The notes under the pieces were generated by a model. That model was not told the origin of the DNA, made no database searches, and saw only the letters and a list, made by a program, of their open reading frames with translations. Positions 63,107 to 64,000 of a stretch of 64,000 nt of DNA are shown here, piece by piece (the first letter of the stretch is position 1; each line of letters begins with the position of its first letter). Source of the stretch: Rhynchopus euleeides (Eukaryota; Euglenozoa; Diplonemea; Diplonemida; Diplonemidae); NCBI GenBank assembly GCA_963210315.1, contig OY723309.1, forward strand, positions 744,001 to 808,000, given 5' to 3'. Position numbers and translations under genes: made by a program.

Positions 63107-63914
63107 GGGGGGCTACTGTTACGCGACTGTTACTGACCATTTACATATGTGGATACCACTGAAATATTCCGTAGGTTTGACCCGAAAACAGGGTACTCCG
63201 CCCAATTTGGGCTCCCGGAATCAATTGCGAGCGGAATTTTTCACTTTGGTGACGATTTTGGCTGATATTTTGGGTGATTCATGCCCACCCTGGTTACACC
63301 CCCTAAAAACAAGGGATTGGTGGGGTTATGGCGGGTCTCCCACGAGAACCCTCTTTCAGACCGCCTCTGGGCGTCACAAGGCCACCAAAACCACTAAAAA
63401 CCACCCAGGAACCTACCTCAGGGGGTAGCTGTGTGGTTGTGGGGTGTTTAGAGGCCTTCTCCGCCTTTGAAAGTGGTTGCTCAGAACTGGTCCAAAACGG
63501 CCCAAATTGGGGGGTCTACTGTTACACTACTGTTACAGACCATGACATGGGCGGATATCATTGAAAAAATCAGCATTTTTGACCCGAAAACAGGGTACTC
63601 CACCCATTTTGGTCTGCCGGAATCACTTCCGGGGTGAATTCTTCACTTTGGTGACGATTTTGGGTGATAGTTTGGGGATTTCGTGCAGATTTCAGCTCCC
63701 AAAAATAAGGGGTTTTTCGGGAAAGTATCAAATTTTTCCACGAGAAACCTCTTTCAGACCGCCTCTGGGTACCATGAGGCCCTCGAAACCACTAGAAACC
63801 ACCCAGGAACCTACCCCGAGGGGTATCTGTGTGGTTTTGGGGTGCTTAGAGGCCTTCTCTGCCTTTTGGAAGTGGTATTTTTGGACCGTTACAAATCGGC
63901 CCAAGAGCGTTACA
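63107..63914. repeat. Two tandem units of about 402 bp, continuing past the window edge
   Basis: Unit 1 starts at 63107 (GGGGGGCTACTGTTAC) and unit 2 at 63509 (GGGGGGTCTACTGTTACAC). Shared landmarks: TTTGACCCGAAAACAGGGTA, CACTTTGGTGACGATTTTGG, CTCTTTCAGACCGCCTCTGG, AACCACCCAGGAACCTACC. GTTAC repeats after 63905 suggest a third unit begins. Confidence 0.9.
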
Positions 63915-64000
63915 CGAGCGTTACACTTTTTCGGGGGTTTTTTCAGGAAAAAATGCCAAATAATTCGAATGGATCGACTTTCCCGAGGGTGTCCGCTATT

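Larger units (their letters stand above)
62500..64000. mobile_element. Element L region: C/G-rich end, SAP-like ORF remnant, tandem repeats
   Basis: Begins with a C-run ending CCCCTAGG, then CATAGCCCCC and CACAAAACCAAATTTTGG, which resembles the ends of element I (CCCTAGG, CATAAGCCC, AAAACCAAAATTTT). Contains a minus-strand coding remnant and a tandem repeat that runs off the window. The right end is not seen. Confidence 0.45.

Noticed and set aside
1-64000. tRNA, rRNA or spliced-leader genes
   Set aside because: I looked for conserved B-box-like GGTTCGA motifs and recognisable rRNA segments on reading and saw none I could defend. A covariance-model scan would be needed to exclude them.

Overview
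The window looks like nuclear DNA from a GC-rich, intron-poor protist. Ten host protein genes are recognisable (WD40, giant channel, SOUL, two four-TM proteins, two near-identical anchored proteins, phosphatase, EF-hand-like, small Cys-rich) plus one Cys-rich gene broken by a stop codon. All eleven lie on the minus strand, none shows a clear intron (one reading frame runs 14.1 kb), and several start codons have a pyrimidine-rich stretch ending in AG a short way upstream. Together with a tyrosine-recombinase retroelement in VIPER/TATE gene order and two amastin/claudin-like four-TM genes, this fits a euglenozoan-type genome with one-way gene clusters and trans-splicing. That assignment is an inference; no spliced-leader, rRNA or tRNA gene was seen to settle it.

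Layout. 1-1098: secreted WD40-type propeller gene, cut by the window edge and carrying a homopolymer frameshift. 2394-16493: a 4,699-residue ankyrin plus polycystin-type cation channel with three nearly identical 0.8-kb internal modules. 17380-18057: SOUL-family haem-binding-type protein. 20108-22350: inverted-repeat transposon A. 23909-24460: four-TM protein. 25375-26493: membrane-anchored protein, duplicated at 52366-53337. 27734-34666: a packed island of nested elements (C1, B with an hAT insertion M, D, C2, J). 37156-39463: element I, with an hAT element (H) in its left end and a 109-bp MITE (P1) in its right end. 40999-45470: gag/tyrosine recombinase/RT retroelement. 46099-47277: element G. 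48415-60761: the second four-TM gene, a histidine phosphatase, the duplicate anchored protein, a Cys-rich type I membrane protein broken by an in-frame stop, an EF-hand-like protein and a small secreted Cys-rich protein. 62500-64000: a further G/C-ended repeat region with a SAP-like ORF remnant and a 402-bp tandem repeat that runs off the edge.

The gene set leans towards membrane and surface functions: propeller, channel, four-TM proteins, Cys-rich ectodomains and secreted proteins. The most striking structural theme is that six unrelated inverted-repeat element families (A, B, C, D, H, J) share one architecture: each terminal arm is an array of a short, family-specific palindrome. Several insertions have exact target duplications (8 bp for H and M, 3 bp for P1 and P2, 2 bp for A and B), so the order of nesting can be read directly.
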